This document shows, piece by piece, positions 17,366-26,388 of a stretch of DNA of 64,000 nt. The notes under the pieces are model-generated. The model did no database searches. It was not told the DNA's origin and worked only from the letters and a program-made list of their open reading frames with translations. Within the stretch, counting starts at the first letter, position 1; each line of letters opens with the position of its first letter. Made by a program: the position numbers and the translations under genes. The stretch covers positions 2,685,001 through 2,749,000 of the forward strand of contig NC_018866.1 in the NCBI RefSeq assembly GCF_000305775.1, read 5' to 3'. Source of the stretch: Dehalobacter sp. DCA. Lineage in GTDB: Bacteria > Bacillota > Desulfitobacteriia > Desulfitobacteriales > Syntrophobotulaceae.

Positions 17366-18991
17366 TTATTTCGCCGTTGTGGCTGACGCTACACCCCCGG
17401 TAATTGCCTGACCTTTAGCATCCTTGATTGTAGGATGTATCACCAGCCAATACCCAGTATTGGCTTGAAGTTTCATTTCCGGTTTCACAGTCATACGCTG
17501 CTGATCGACAAACACGTATGCGCACTTGACTCTTTCTCCTGTAGCAGTATTGATCAGTTCAATACTGTCTGCCGTTACGGAATTCCAATCCATTTCCCGG
17601 TTAAAGCTCACGTTGAACACCTTGCCGAGCGGGATATTTTTAAGATCTCCGGACTCTTCATATCCCGGGTAGTAGATCTGCCAGCGGTCCTGGAGAACCT
17701 CTTCAGGAAATGGCTCCCAACCGTTGGGGCCTCCGAGTTTAAGTGTTGTGGTTACATAAGCTGAATCCAGGATTTTCTTGCCAAGTACCCAATTTTCAGT
17801 TTGACGAAGCTCTTTTACCGAAAGCGGATAAAGATAAGGGCCCGCCTCCAGCTGGATATACCCTGATTTATCTTGTGATTTATCTTCAGACTTATAGTTT
17901 TTAAGCATCAAAACAGCCGTATTCAGCTCATTGACGCCGGTCAAATCCAGATGAGGCTTGATTCCAATCTCATCAATCGGGTTATAGTACGGAGAGAAAA
18001 ACCTGTAAACGGACATTTTCAAATAGTCTCCGTTGCTTAATGGGATCAAAGCCTTAACCCGGCCTGAACCGTAGGTCGTTTCCCCGATGACGGTCGCCTT
18101 GCCATAGTCCTTCAGCGCGGCCGATGTAATCTCAGAAGCGCTTGCCGTGTACCCATTGATCAACAAGACAATCGGCCCTTCCATCGTGAAAGCCTGCTTG
18201 ACGGCTGTATCGACAATACCCAGGTTTCCCCTTGCTTTCATGATATACGCGCTTTTATCCCCGATAAAATAACCCAACAGCTCCATTGCCGCTTTCGTAT
18301 ACCCTCCGGAGTTATTACGCAGGTCAATAATCCAGCAGTCTACGCCTTTTTCCTGCAGGGCCAGGGCCTGCTTGCCGAACTGGGTTGCAACATCCTCGCC
18401 AAAGGAATTAACTGCGATATAGCCAATATGCCCTTCCAGCACCCGGCCTTCAGCCAGCGGCATCACAATCTTCATCCGTACGACAGTGAAGCTCTGGATT
18501 TGAGCGTTTCTTTTGACTTTTACCTGAACCTTGGTTCCCTCCGTCCCCCGAAGTTTGCCAGCGCAATATTCCGAGGTCTTTCCCGCCAGGGAATAGCCAT
18601 CTGCTTCGAGGATAATGTCCCCTTGTTTGATTCCTGCCTTATCAGCCCCATAACCAGTAATGATCCGGGTAACCTTGACCCCCTGCTGTACCATTTCCAG
18701 TTCTATCCCGATTCCGGAAAAGGACATATTCAGTGAATTGATCATGTCATCATATTCGGCTGCGGTCAGATACTCGGTGTATTTATCACCCAACCCTTGA
18801 AGCATTTTTTCGACCGTCGGCGCGTTCAGTATCTCATCCGGAACAACATCGACATATTGCTCCTGCAAAATTGTTCTGACTTCATCCAGGGCATCGTTTT
18901 CCGCGCCATAAGCCTGCAGCGGAAGTCCCAAACCCAGACAGAATACCAGAAGCACTGTCATCAAAAACCTTAGACTTTTACCAAATTTCAC
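17366..18991 (-). CDS. S41 family C-terminal processing peptidase with PDZ domain, altered Lys/Gln
   Basis: A 541-residue exported S41 peptidase with a signal peptide (1-29), a PDZ domain at about 90-175 (SFSGIGIELEM, GADKAGIKQGDIILEADG), a protease core at 180-360 and a C-terminal Ig-like (Big_5) domain at about 430-535 (FNVSFNREMD). The nucleophile Ser is present in NGYTASASEITSAAL. The general-base Lys of the family motif GKGxVQ is missing: the protein has TYGSGRVKAL, so Lys is Ser and the Gln two residues past Val is Lys. CtpB-type enzymes cleave envelope proteins or sporulation regulators; this one may be inactive or use a shifted Lys. GTG start with AGGAGGG upstream. Confidence 0.87.
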   Translation of the reverse strand: MKFGKSLRFLMTVLLVFCLGLGLPLQAYGAENDALDEVRTILQEQYVDVVPDEILNAPTVEKMLQGLGDKYTEYLTAAEYDDMINSLNMSFSGIGIELEMVQQGVKVTRIITGYGADKAGIKQGDIILEADGYSLAGKTSEYCAGKLRGTEGTKVQVKVKRNAQIQSFTVVRMKIVMPLAEGRVLEGHIGYIAVNSFGEDVATQFGKQALALQEKGVDCWIIDLRNNSGGYTKAAMELLGYFIGDKSAYIMKARGNLGIVDTAVKQAFTMEGPIVLLINGYTASASEITSAALKDYGKATVIGETTYGSGRVKALIPLSNGDYLKMSVYRFFSPYYNPIDEIGIKPHLDLTGVNELNTAVLMLKNYKSEDKSQDKSGYIQLEAGPYLYPLSVKELRQTENWVLGKKILDSAYVTTTLKLGGPNGWEPFPEEVLQDRWQIYYPGYEESGDLKNIPLGKVFNVSFNREMDWNSVTADSIELINTATGERVKCAYVFVDQQRMTVKPEMKLQANTGYWLVIHPTIKDAKGQAITGGVASATTAK

Positions 18992-19257
18992 GTTCTTTTT
19001 TCCCTCCTGTATGATTTGCAGGTCCGGCCTAAATTCAATGATCTTGCATGTTCAGGCTTCGTTTAAGTTTCGTTCAAATTTTTTATCTGAGCAGTAATTC
19101 GACGAAAACGGGCATTCCCCTTTCCGTTTCAGGATTATTTGTCATGTGCTTCCCAGACTTTGATTGCATATTCAAGGCTTTTCCGATAATATTATCTAAA
19201 CAGGACTATTTTAAAAACATATTTTTCTGATCATCGCTGATAAGAAAGGTTCGGACA

Positions 19258-20322
19258 ATGTCAAATCTTCTTGATTACTCCAAAAAAGTATTTATCGCCG
19301 TATTAATCATTGTTGCAACCCTCGTCATTCCATATGGCCTTTATAAGATTCTTCCGCATTTTATGCCATTTGTCCTTGCTTACTTCACGGCCCTTTTTCT
19401 GGAACCTGCAGCAGCATGGTTGAGCAAGGTCTCCAGATTTAAAAGCAAGACACTCTCCGTGTCTGTGACCTACCTGTTTTTTCTTGCCAGTATTGTTATT
19501 TTCCTCTACTTGATCATCAGTAAGCTCTATGTTCAATTTTTGGACCTGCTTGACTTTATTCAATCGAACGGCCCGGCAATTCAGGTTTGGTTTTTGAACG
19601 TTACGGGGCGTATCCAGGAAACGATCGGATTGCTGCCTCCCGAAATAAACGATATGATCATGAAATGGATCAATGACCTGGCTAACATCAACCTGGTATC
19701 CGCGATCGGTTCCTCAACACTTAGTATCTCCACGGCGATACCGAACATGTTCTTCCTGTCGATTATCTACCTGGTATCCGTTTTCCTGTTCACATTCCAG
19801 TTAAGCAATATCCACCGTTTCTTCTACTCCTTCTTCAAAGATTCCTCCAAGCTGAAAGTCGCTTACGTCTTAAGTGATTTGCGCAATGCTACATTAGGGT
19901 TTTTTAAAGCGCAGGTCATTTTGAGCACAATCACCTATATTATTGCTTTTGCCGGTCTCGCTATCCTCCATGTAAAATACGTGGCAGTCATTTCATTGTT
20001 GATCGTAATCGTAGATATCCTGCCGATCCTCGGTACCGGATCCGTGCTAATGCCCTGGGCTGTTGTCTCGCTTTTCCAGGATCAGCTGTTCTTGGCCGCA
20101 GGTCTGGCCATTCTGTATATCATTATCATTGTCGTACGGAGAGTGATTGAACCCAAGATACTGGGCGAGCGCATCGGTTTAAGCGCTCTGACGACTCTGA
20201 TCAGTATCTGGATTGGTTTCAAAGTGATGGGGGTCCTCGGCGTATTCCTGTTCCCGCTGGCCTGTATTTTCTATAGAGCCCTTGTCAAGGTCGGCGTCAT
20301 CAAACTGAATTTCAAGATATAA
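19258..20322 (+). CDS. ytvI: AI-2E transporter superfamily protein, YtvI-like sporulation membrane protein
   Basis: A 354-residue protein with about eight transmembrane helices of the PF01594 (UPF0118) superfamily. N-terminal helices (VLIIVATLVIPYGLYKILP), a periplasm-facing amphipathic segment at 95-150 and the C-terminal motifs DILPILGTGSVLMPWA and RVIEPKILGERIGLSAL match the YtvI branch found in endospore formers. Molecular function is unknown; it is linked to sporulation. AAAGG precedes the ATG by 8 nt. It converges with the TetR gene across a long inverted repeat and a strong hairpin. Confidence 0.82.
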   Translation: MSNLLDYSKKVFIAVLIIVATLVIPYGLYKILPHFMPFVLAYFTALFLEPAAAWLSKVSRFKSKTLSVSVTYLFFLASIVIFLYLIISKLYVQFLDLLDFIQSNGPAIQVWFLNVTGRIQETIGLLPPEINDMIMKWINDLANINLVSAIGSSTLSISTAIPNMFFLSIIYLVSVFLFTFQLSNIHRFFYSFFKDSSKLKVAYVLSDLRNATLGFFKAQVILSTITYIIAFAGLAILHVKYVAVISLLIVIVDILPILGTGSVLMPWAVVSLFQDQLFLAAGLAILYIIIIVVRRVIEPKILGERIGLSALTTLISIWIGFKVMGVLGVFLFPLACIFYRALVKVGVIKLNFKI

Positions 20323-20334
20323 CTAAGCTATATT

Positions 20335-20498
20335 CTAGTACCTTGTAACCCCTAAAATTGTAATATAATGGTGAGCAGATTTCTTTTAAGACAAGGCGGA
20401 GGATTGAGCCATACCGAGTGTATGGCGATTGACGACAACGCAGTATGAAAAGAAATCCGCCGCCAGGATATACAAGATTTAGGGTTACATGGTACTAG
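20335..20498. repeat. 164-bp nested palindromic element, TAGTACC arms
   Basis: The outer arms CTAGTACCTTGTAACCCC (20335) and GGGTTACATGGTACTAG (ending 20498) are inverted repeats that continue inward for about 60 nt each with small differences. A middle pair is GCAGATTTCTTTT with AAAAGAAATCCGC. The centre is a perfect hairpin GCCATAC/GTATGGC at about 20408-20426. No ORF. The shared arm sequence links it to the element at 10542-10641. Confidence 0.75.
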
Positions 20499-20514
20499 TC
20501 AACATTCTATATAA

Positions 20515-20576
20515 TAAAAAACAGGTACGTCCCGCAGAGAGCACCTTCAGCCCATCGGAAACGTACCTGTTTTTTA
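20515..20576. terminator. Bidirectional terminator between ytvI and TetR gene
   Basis: A 10-bp stem ACAGGTACGT (20521-20530) with ACGTACCTGT (20561-20570) is flanked by A-run on the left and T-run on the right, so it can end transcription from both converging genes. Confidence 0.82.
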
Positions 20577-20598
20577 TTGATTCTTTATGATCTGCTCA

Positions 20599-21195
20599 CT
20601 ATCTTCTGTTATCATCCGGCTTTATTCCAATTCCCGACATCAGGATCTGAACGATTTTGTCATAGTCCGCTTCCTCAGGCATGGCCTCAGCAAATATCAC
20701 TTTTTTGCCGCAATACTGCATGATTATGCCCATGATTGCCGCCGAAGCAAATTCCGGATCGATATCAGCCCTGACTTCCCCTTGATCCATGGCCTGCACG
20801 ACTTGCTTTTTGATAATCTCTCCGACCCGGATATTTTGTTCAATAAAGACCGCTCCCATCTCCCTGACCATAATCTTGGAACAGGACATCATCCTGGCAA
20901 TCGGCATATGCTCCTTGACCAACTCTGCCTGATATTTTGCCAGAACTCTGATTTTTTCTTTGAAAGAGCCTCCTTTTTCCAAAATGTCCTGAATGTTGCG
21001 TCCATGCTCTTCGCAGTTATAAACGGCCATTTCCTCAAAGAGCTGTTGCTTGCTATCAAAATATTCATAGACGGTCCCTTTGCCGATCCCGGCTTCTTTG
21101 GCGACATCGTCCACTTTTGTTCCTTCAAAGCCTTTGATATAAAATACTTTGCCGGCTGCCTGGAGGATTTCAGTTTTTTTCCGTTCCTTGGTCAC
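20599..21195 (-). CDS. TetR/AcrR family repressor of the RND efflux genes
   Basis: A 198-residue TetR-type repressor. The helix-turn-helix is visible at about 8-50: EILQAAGKVFYIKGFEGTKVDDVAKEAGIGKGTVYEYFDSK. The remaining helices are the ligand and dimer domain. The GTG at 21195 is chosen because AAGGGGGG lies 7 nt upstream. It lies 99 bp downstream of the RND gene in the same orientation, so it may be the last gene of the efflux operon, with autoregulation. A TetR-type operator is found before the operon at 25930. Confidence 0.9.
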   Translation of the reverse strand: MTKERKKTEILQAAGKVFYIKGFEGTKVDDVAKEAGIGKGTVYEYFDSKQQLFEEMAVYNCEEHGRNIQDILEKGGSFKEKIRVLAKYQAELVKEHMPIARMMSCSKIMVREMGAVFIEQNIRVGEIIKKQVVQAMDQGEVRADIDPEFASAAIMGIIMQYCGKKVIFAEAMPEEADYDKIVQILMSGIGIKPDDNRR

Positions 21196-21294
21196 CGTTG
21201 TTCCCCCCTTTATCCGATCCGATGCCTGTAAAATCAAATTCTTCGTCTTTTAATTACAGCTTTTTTTGAGTAAAGCTTTTTCCCTTGTTACAAG

Positions 21295-24200
21295 TTAAAG
21301 GGTATGCTGATCCGTGTTTACTGCGATCACCGGTTTAGACTTTTTGTCTTTTCTGAATTTGCGTTTGAATTTGTTGGACAGATCATCCGTGAAAGAATAC
21401 ATGACCGGAATCAGCACCAGGGTAACCAGGGTTGAAAATAGGAGACCTGTGATAACGACAATGGCCATCGGCGCCTGAAACTCCGAGCCTTCCCCGATCC
21501 CGAGTGAAAGCGGCAGCATGGCTAGAACAGTCGTTAGCGTCGTCATGATGATCGGCCGCAAGCGGATCGGTCCTGCATTGATTATTGCCTCATGCACGTC
21601 CTCCTTGTACGTTCTTCGTCGTGTATTGATATAGTCGACCAGAACGATCGCATTGGAAACGACAATACCGGCCAGCATGATAATACCAATAATCCCCATA
21701 ACGCTTAATGGTTTACCGGTGATGAATAATCCTAAGAACGCTCCGGCAAATCCAAGCGGGATGGAAAACATGATGACAAACGGATAAACCAGCGACTCAA
21801 ATTGGGAAGCCATGACCATATAGACCAGAACCACGGCAAGTCCGAGCGCAAGGAACAGGTCACTGAATGCATCGACCATTTCCTGCTGCTGTCCGCCCAT
21901 TTCATAGGTATAATTATTCGGCATCCGGTAATCTGCCAGCGCCGTCTGAATATCTTTGGAGACACTGCCGACGTCCCTGCCGCTGATCTGACCGGAGACC
22001 GTCAGGGTCCTCGCCTGGTTGTCCCTGCTGATGCTGACAGGACCGCGGCTGACGGAAACATCCGCCACTTGGCCCAACGTAACGGTATAGCCGAGGCCCG
22101 TGGTAATGGGAATTTGCTCAAGGGCTTGGAGATTCCGGTTAAACGTTTCGTCCCCTTTGATCTTTACATCGATTTCGGTCCCATTGTATTTGAACTGTGT
22201 CGCGGTTGCCCCGCTGATCGATGCTTTTACCGCAGAGGCGATTGTTCCGGCACTCAGACCATACTGGCTGGCCGCCTTACGGTCCACGTTGATTTCAACT
22301 TCCGGTATTCCGTCTTCATAGCTGGATTTAACTTCGCGGGTTCCCGGGACTTTTTTAATCACGGTGACAAAATCGTCTCCGATCTTCTTCAGCTGATCCA
22401 GATTTTCACCTTTGATGGTGATGCTGATCGGATCACCGGCACTCATCACGGACTGGGTTGCTGCGACACTGGTTTTGGCCCCGGGTACGTCCTTAATCCG
22501 GTCCCGGATTTCATCGGAGATCTCCACGACGCCGCGTTTCCGATCCGTTAAAGGAAGCAGCTTCACGGTAAAGGTACCAACGTTGCCTTGTGCGCCTGTC
22601 AGGCTCATGGTTCCGGATGATCCGGCATCCAGGAAGATGGTATCGATCTCGGGAATATCTTCTATCTTCGTTTCAATTTCACGCATGACCGCCGAGGTAT
22701 CGCCGACCTTTGCCCCGTCAGGAAGCGTAACGCTGATCGAGAGCATGCCTTCATCCGTCGTCGGGAAGAATTCTGTCCCAACAGCGGCAACAGAGGCAAT
22801 GGAAACGACAAAGACAATGGTTGTAACGATAAAAACGCGTTTCCTGTGGCCCAGGGCCCATCTGAGCAGTTTCTTATACCCCTGGAGCAGCGCTTCATAG
22901 CCCTGGTCAAATTTATCGTGGGCTTTCGCCAGGAACGCAGGAGTACGGAAGAATCCCCTGCCATTTTCTTCATCTTCCGCTGCATCCGTTATGGCTACTT
23001 TCACTGTTTCGGATGTTTCGGATGTTTCGGATGCTTCAGCCGCTTCGGTCTGTGTATATGCTTTATCCGTTTCCCCTGTCTTACCAGCATCAGCAAAACC
23101 AGCAGTCTGATTCTTCCGCTCTACTTTCAGCAGCTTGGAAGCGAGCATCGGGACAACCGTCATCGAAACGACCAGCGATGCTCCGAGCGAAAACGCGATC
23201 GTCAAGGCAAACTGCCGGAATAGTGTGGAGGTTAATCCCTGGACAAAGACGATCGGTAAAAAGACTGCGACCGTCGTCAGCGTGGAAGCCATGACAGCGA
23301 TGATTACTTCCGAAGATCCTTTCACTGCCGCTTCGACCCTGGAATAGCCGTTCTGTCGGAAGCGGTAGATATTTTCGAGCACCACGACCGAATCGTCAAC
23401 CAGACGGCCAATACCAAGCATTAATCCGCCCAGCGTCATCAGATTCAGCGTAATGCCGGTAAAATATAATAGACAAAACGTCGCAATAATGGAAATCGGG
23501 ATAGCTGAAGCAATAATCAGGGTAGAACGGATATTTCGCAGGAAAATGTACAGGACCAGTACCGCCAGGAGAGCGCCGATAACCCCATGCTCCGCGACCG
23601 AATACAATGAAGCCTTGATATAGGCTGCATTATCCATGACCACCGTAATCTTGACATCTTTTAGTTCATCCTGGATTTTGTCGATCTCTACATAGGCTGC
23701 TTCCGCAACTTGGACTGTATTGGCGTCGGAACGTTTTTGGATCGAAATATTGACACCGGGATTGCCGTTCGCTTTGGAAATGGTTGTCTGCTGATCCGGC
23801 TTTAATTCGATATCGGCTAAATCTTTCAGCTGAACATTTCCGCCGGTAGGCAGCGGAATAAGCAGCTGCTCGATCTCAGCTACCGACATGAATTCCCCGG
23901 TCGTTTTGACAGTCAGCTCCTGGGTCCCTTTCTTGACCGTACCTCCGGGCAGGTTGACATTCTCCGAAGCCAGGATTCCCTGAAGGTAAGCGAGGCTAAT
24001 GCCATAACCGGCTAATTTCTCACTTTTTGTCCGGATTTCAATAATATCCTTGGTTCCGCCGGTCACGGACACGGAAGCAACCCCTTCCGCTCTTTCCAGT
24101 CTCGGTTGGATCGTATCTTCCGACAGGGTTTGCAGTTCGGAGAGACTCATCGTCGATGACGAAATAGAAAGCGTCAAGACCGGGGTTGAATTCATATTGA

Positions 24201-24591
24201 GTTTCAAGACCATTGGGCTGCTGACGCCGTCGGGGAAGTAATCTTTAATCAGGTCAATTTTTTCTCTGAGGTCGAGGGCAACCTGATCCATATCGACTCC
24301 ATAATTAAACTCCAGAATAACAAGCGAACTGCCTTCCGAAGTGATGGAGCTGATATTTTTGACATTCTGGGCTGTGGAAACAGCCTTTTCGATTGGCTGC
24401 GTGACCAGGTTTTCAATCTCCTGAGGGCCTGCTCCATTGTAGGATGTACTCACGATTGCATAAGGCAATTCCATTTCGGGCATCAAGTCCAGCGGAATAC
24501 GCGTGAAGGACACAAATCCGAGAATGATGATAATAAAAACAAGCATCAGGACTGTAACAGGGCGTTTTACCGACGTTTCAGATATTTTCAC
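21295..24591 (-). CDS. RND superfamily efflux transporter (HAE1/AcrB type)
   Basis: A 1098-residue inner-membrane antiporter. It has the duplicated RND plan: an N-terminal helix (VTVLMLVFIIIILGFVSFTR), a large outer loop, six helices, a second loop and five C-terminal helices. Proton-relay acidic residues appear as GRLVDDSVVVLENIYRF in TM4, and GIVVSNAIVLVDYINTRR marks the second half. A Thr/Glu/Ala-rich insertion lies at about 505-545 in the central cytoplasmic loop. It exports drugs or lipophilic compounds using the proton gradient. It begins with a GTG that overlaps the adaptor stop (GTGA). No TolC homologue is adjacent. Confidence 0.94.
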   Translation of the reverse strand: MKISETSVKRPVTVLMLVFIIIILGFVSFTRIPLDLMPEMELPYAIVSTSYNGAGPQEIENLVTQPIEKAVSTAQNVKNISSITSEGSSLVILEFNYGVDMDQVALDLREKIDLIKDYFPDGVSSPMVLKLNMNSTPVLTLSISSSTMSLSELQTLSEDTIQPRLERAEGVASVSVTGGTKDIIEIRTKSEKLAGYGISLAYLQGILASENVNLPGGTVKKGTQELTVKTTGEFMSVAEIEQLLIPLPTGGNVQLKDLADIELKPDQQTTISKANGNPGVNISIQKRSDANTVQVAEAAYVEIDKIQDELKDVKITVVMDNAAYIKASLYSVAEHGVIGALLAVLVLYIFLRNIRSTLIIASAIPISIIATFCLLYFTGITLNLMTLGGLMLGIGRLVDDSVVVLENIYRFRQNGYSRVEAAVKGSSEVIIAVMASTLTTVAVFLPIVFVQGLTSTLFRQFALTIAFSLGASLVVSMTVVPMLASKLLKVERKNQTAGFADAGKTGETDKAYTQTEAAEASETSETSETVKVAITDAAEDEENGRGFFRTPAFLAKAHDKFDQGYEALLQGYKKLLRWALGHRKRVFIVTTIVFVVSIASVAAVGTEFFPTTDEGMLSISVTLPDGAKVGDTSAVMREIETKIEDIPEIDTIFLDAGSSGTMSLTGAQGNVGTFTVKLLPLTDRKRGVVEISDEIRDRIKDVPGAKTSVAATQSVMSAGDPISITIKGENLDQLKKIGDDFVTVIKKVPGTREVKSSYEDGIPEVEINVDRKAASQYGLSAGTIASAVKASISGATATQFKYNGTEIDVKIKGDETFNRNLQALEQIPITTGLGYTVTLGQVADVSVSRGPVSISRDNQARTLTVSGQISGRDVGSVSKDIQTALADYRMPNNYTYEMGGQQQEMVDAFSDLFLALGLAVVLVYMVMASQFESLVYPFVIMFSIPLGFAGAFLGLFITGKPLSVMGIIGIIMLAGIVVSNAIVLVDYINTRRRTYKEDVHEAIINAGPIRLRPIIMTTLTTVLAMLPLSLGIGEGSEFQAPMAIVVITGLLFSTLVTLVLIPVMYSFTDDLSNKFKRKFRKDKKSKPVIAVNTDQHTL

Positions 24592-25853
24592 TTCTGAACG
24601 CCTCCCCCTGTTTGCGCCGAAGCTGCCGTATCCGTCGTTTCCTGAGCAACCTGCTTGCCGTCAACAGTTACGACTTTGATTTCCGTACCATCCTGTACAA
24701 AGTTCTGCCCTTTGATAATGACGATGTCCCCTTCCGTCAGTCCGCTGACGATCTCAGTCTCGGTGCCGCTCTCAAGTCCTGTCGTTACTTCCATCTCGGC
24801 TGCAGCATTATCTTTGGCAACATACACGACGTCTTTTCCGCCGTGAAAAATCACCGCATCGGTCGGCACAGCCAAGACATTATCTTTGCCGGCAATGTTT
24901 AAGGTCACATTGGCAAACATGCCGGGTTTGATCATGCTGTCTTTATTGTCAATGTAGGTTTTTAGCGTATATTTCCCCTGGGCATTGGCTGCGATACTTA
25001 CACTGTCAATAGCCCCTTTGACTTTCACTAAAGCTGCAGGCACTTCAATCTGGACAGACTGGCCGCTGTGCACACGGTTAATCTCCTGCTCGCTAATGCT
25101 GACCGTTACAAATACTTTGCTCAGGTCCACCACCCTGGCCGGAGAAACGGCGCTCGTTACCATCGACCCAATTTTCACATCGAGCGCCGTAAGGACACCG
25201 TCGATCGGCGCCTTAACATCCATATCATTCAGGGATTTTTGCGCCGCATCATAGGCAGCCTTGGCCTGGGCCAACTGGCCTTTATACGTTTCCAGAACCG
25301 CATCCGAAGCCACCACGGCAGCCTGATCAAGCTCGGACTTGCTGACCGCGCCGATTTCATACAGCTGTTTCATATTCTCATAATTCTTTTTGCTGTTTTC
25401 ATAATTGGCCATATTGGTTTCATAGCCGGCCTGCGCCAGTTGATAGGCCGCTGCGGCCTGGTTATAGCCGGACATCAAATCGGTTTTATCAAGGCTGAAA
25501 AGTACCTGGCCCTTGCTGACCCGGTCCCCAACTTTGGTATAGACCGCCGCCACTTTGGCCGGGGTGCCGACGACCACGGAAGCTTCTTTATCCGCTTCAA
25601 CTTTACCGCTTAAGGTAATCGCAGAGGAGATGCTCTGTTTATGTAAGGTCAAGGCTTCCACCGGGACATAATTCTGTCTGTTTTGTTCTGCCGCCTTCTT
25701 TTCCGCTGCGGATTGCGCTGCCCCGTAGATTCTTACCCCGATCAGAAGGACAAGCAGGATTACGATCACGGTAATGATCATTTTCTTCTTCCCGGTCGGT
25801 TTTTTTAAGTCCGGGCTGCCACCCTGCTCAGACCGTTTCATTTTGAATTTCAT
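24588..25853 (-). CDS. RND efflux periplasmic adaptor (membrane fusion protein)
   Basis: A 421-residue HlyD/AcrA-type adaptor. A transmembrane anchor is at about 26-46, then a barrel-sandwich (lipoyl-like) half, GDRVSKGQVLFSLDKTDL, a coiled-coil hairpin at about 115-195 rich in Ala, Gln and Asn, the second half MDVKAPIDGVLTALDVKIG, then beta-barrel and membrane-proximal domains. It has no lipobox. It couples the RND pump to an outer duct in diderms; in a monoderm it presumably acts at the outer face of the membrane. First gene of the adaptor-pump-TetR set, with GGGGGAG 7 nt before the ATG. Confidence 0.92.
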   Translation of the reverse strand: MKFKMKRSEQGGSPDLKKPTGKKKMIITVIVILLVLLIGVRIYGAAQSAAEKKAAEQNRQNYVPVEALTLHKQSISSAITLSGKVEADKEASVVVGTPAKVAAVYTKVGDRVSKGQVLFSLDKTDLMSGYNQAAAAYQLAQAGYETNMANYENSKKNYENMKQLYEIGAVSKSELDQAAVVASDAVLETYKGQLAQAKAAYDAAQKSLNDMDVKAPIDGVLTALDVKIGSMVTSAVSPARVVDLSKVFVTVSISEQEINRVHSGQSVQIEVPAALVKVKGAIDSVSIAANAQGKYTLKTYIDNKDSMIKPGMFANVTLNIAGKDNVLAVPTDAVIFHGGKDVVYVAKDNAAAEMEVTTGLESGTETEIVSGLTEGDIVIIKGQNFVQDGTEIKVVTVDGKQVAQETTDTAASAQTGGGVQK

Positions 25854-25929
25854 TTTTCTACTCCCCCGTAAATCAATATCTTTCTAAGTGTATTCTTTTT
25901 AGGACATATTCATGAATGTGATAGTCGTT

Positions 25930-25951
25930 AAAAACCGACTGGTCGGTCGGC
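25930..25951. promoter_or_regulatory. TetR-type operator upstream of the RND operon
   Basis: ACCGACTGGTCGGT is a 14-bp palindrome (ACCGAC-TG-GTCGGT) about 80 bp before the adaptor start codon. Many TetR-family repressors bind GACCGAC-GTCGGTC type sites, and a TetR gene ends the same operon. The promoter itself was not resolved. Confidence 0.65.
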
Positions 25952-26142
25952 ACACCACCTCTCTTATCTTATCTTCCTTTGTGCCTTGGGTCAATGGGTT
26001 TAAGTTAGATATTACCAAATATTTTCTTCCCATAAATGGCAACATTATTTTGTAAATTTTTGGTATTTTATGGGTGTTTTTTTCTTTTTTATATTGCATA
26101 ATATCTGTTAAAGGATCCATTTTGTTTTGGAGGGAAGCCGCT

Positions 26143-26236
26143 ATGTCCAATGATGAGTTTCAGACTATCGTGCTTCGTGAAATCATTTTGATATTAAAAA
26201 TCCCACGGATTCAAAACCCGTGGGATTTATTTATTA
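26143..26236 (+). other. Start region with strong SD running into a terminator; probable gene remnant or leader peptide
   Basis: GGAGGG sits 8 nt before an ATG at 26143 encoding MSNDEFQTIVLREIILILKI. At codon 19 it enters an 11-bp hairpin AAATCCCACGG/CCGTGGGATTT followed by a T-rich run (26198-26236). The frame stays open into the DUF3102 gene, but 26230-26380 looks non-coding. The first residues resemble short coiled-coil phage-like proteins, so this is most likely a gene 5' remnant; a leader peptide before an attenuator is the alternative. Nothing else is seen in 25952-26388. Confidence 0.45.
26198..26236 (+). terminator. Intrinsic terminator upstream of the DUF3102 gene
   Basis: Eleven-base stem AAATCCCACGG with CCGTGGGATTT around a 9-nt loop, followed by ATTTATTTATT. 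It lies about 150 bp before the DUF3102 start and could end upstream transcription or attenuate the gene. Confidence 0.75.
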
Positions 26237-26388
26237 TTGCGCTGCGTTTATTGTCTATAGCTATTCCTGCTATCTTTAGCTATCTTTTGCCATTGCCATT
26301 ACTTTTGTCTGTTACGTCACAAAACCAAGCCCTCACCATCCGAAGCCTATCTACATATGCTGTAATTAGACTCATAATGAAAGGACGG

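Noticed and set aside
21802-22551. 249-residue plus-strand open frame
   Set aside because: It is the antisense of the RND pump gene, which has full family motifs; no ribosome site or family match was seen.
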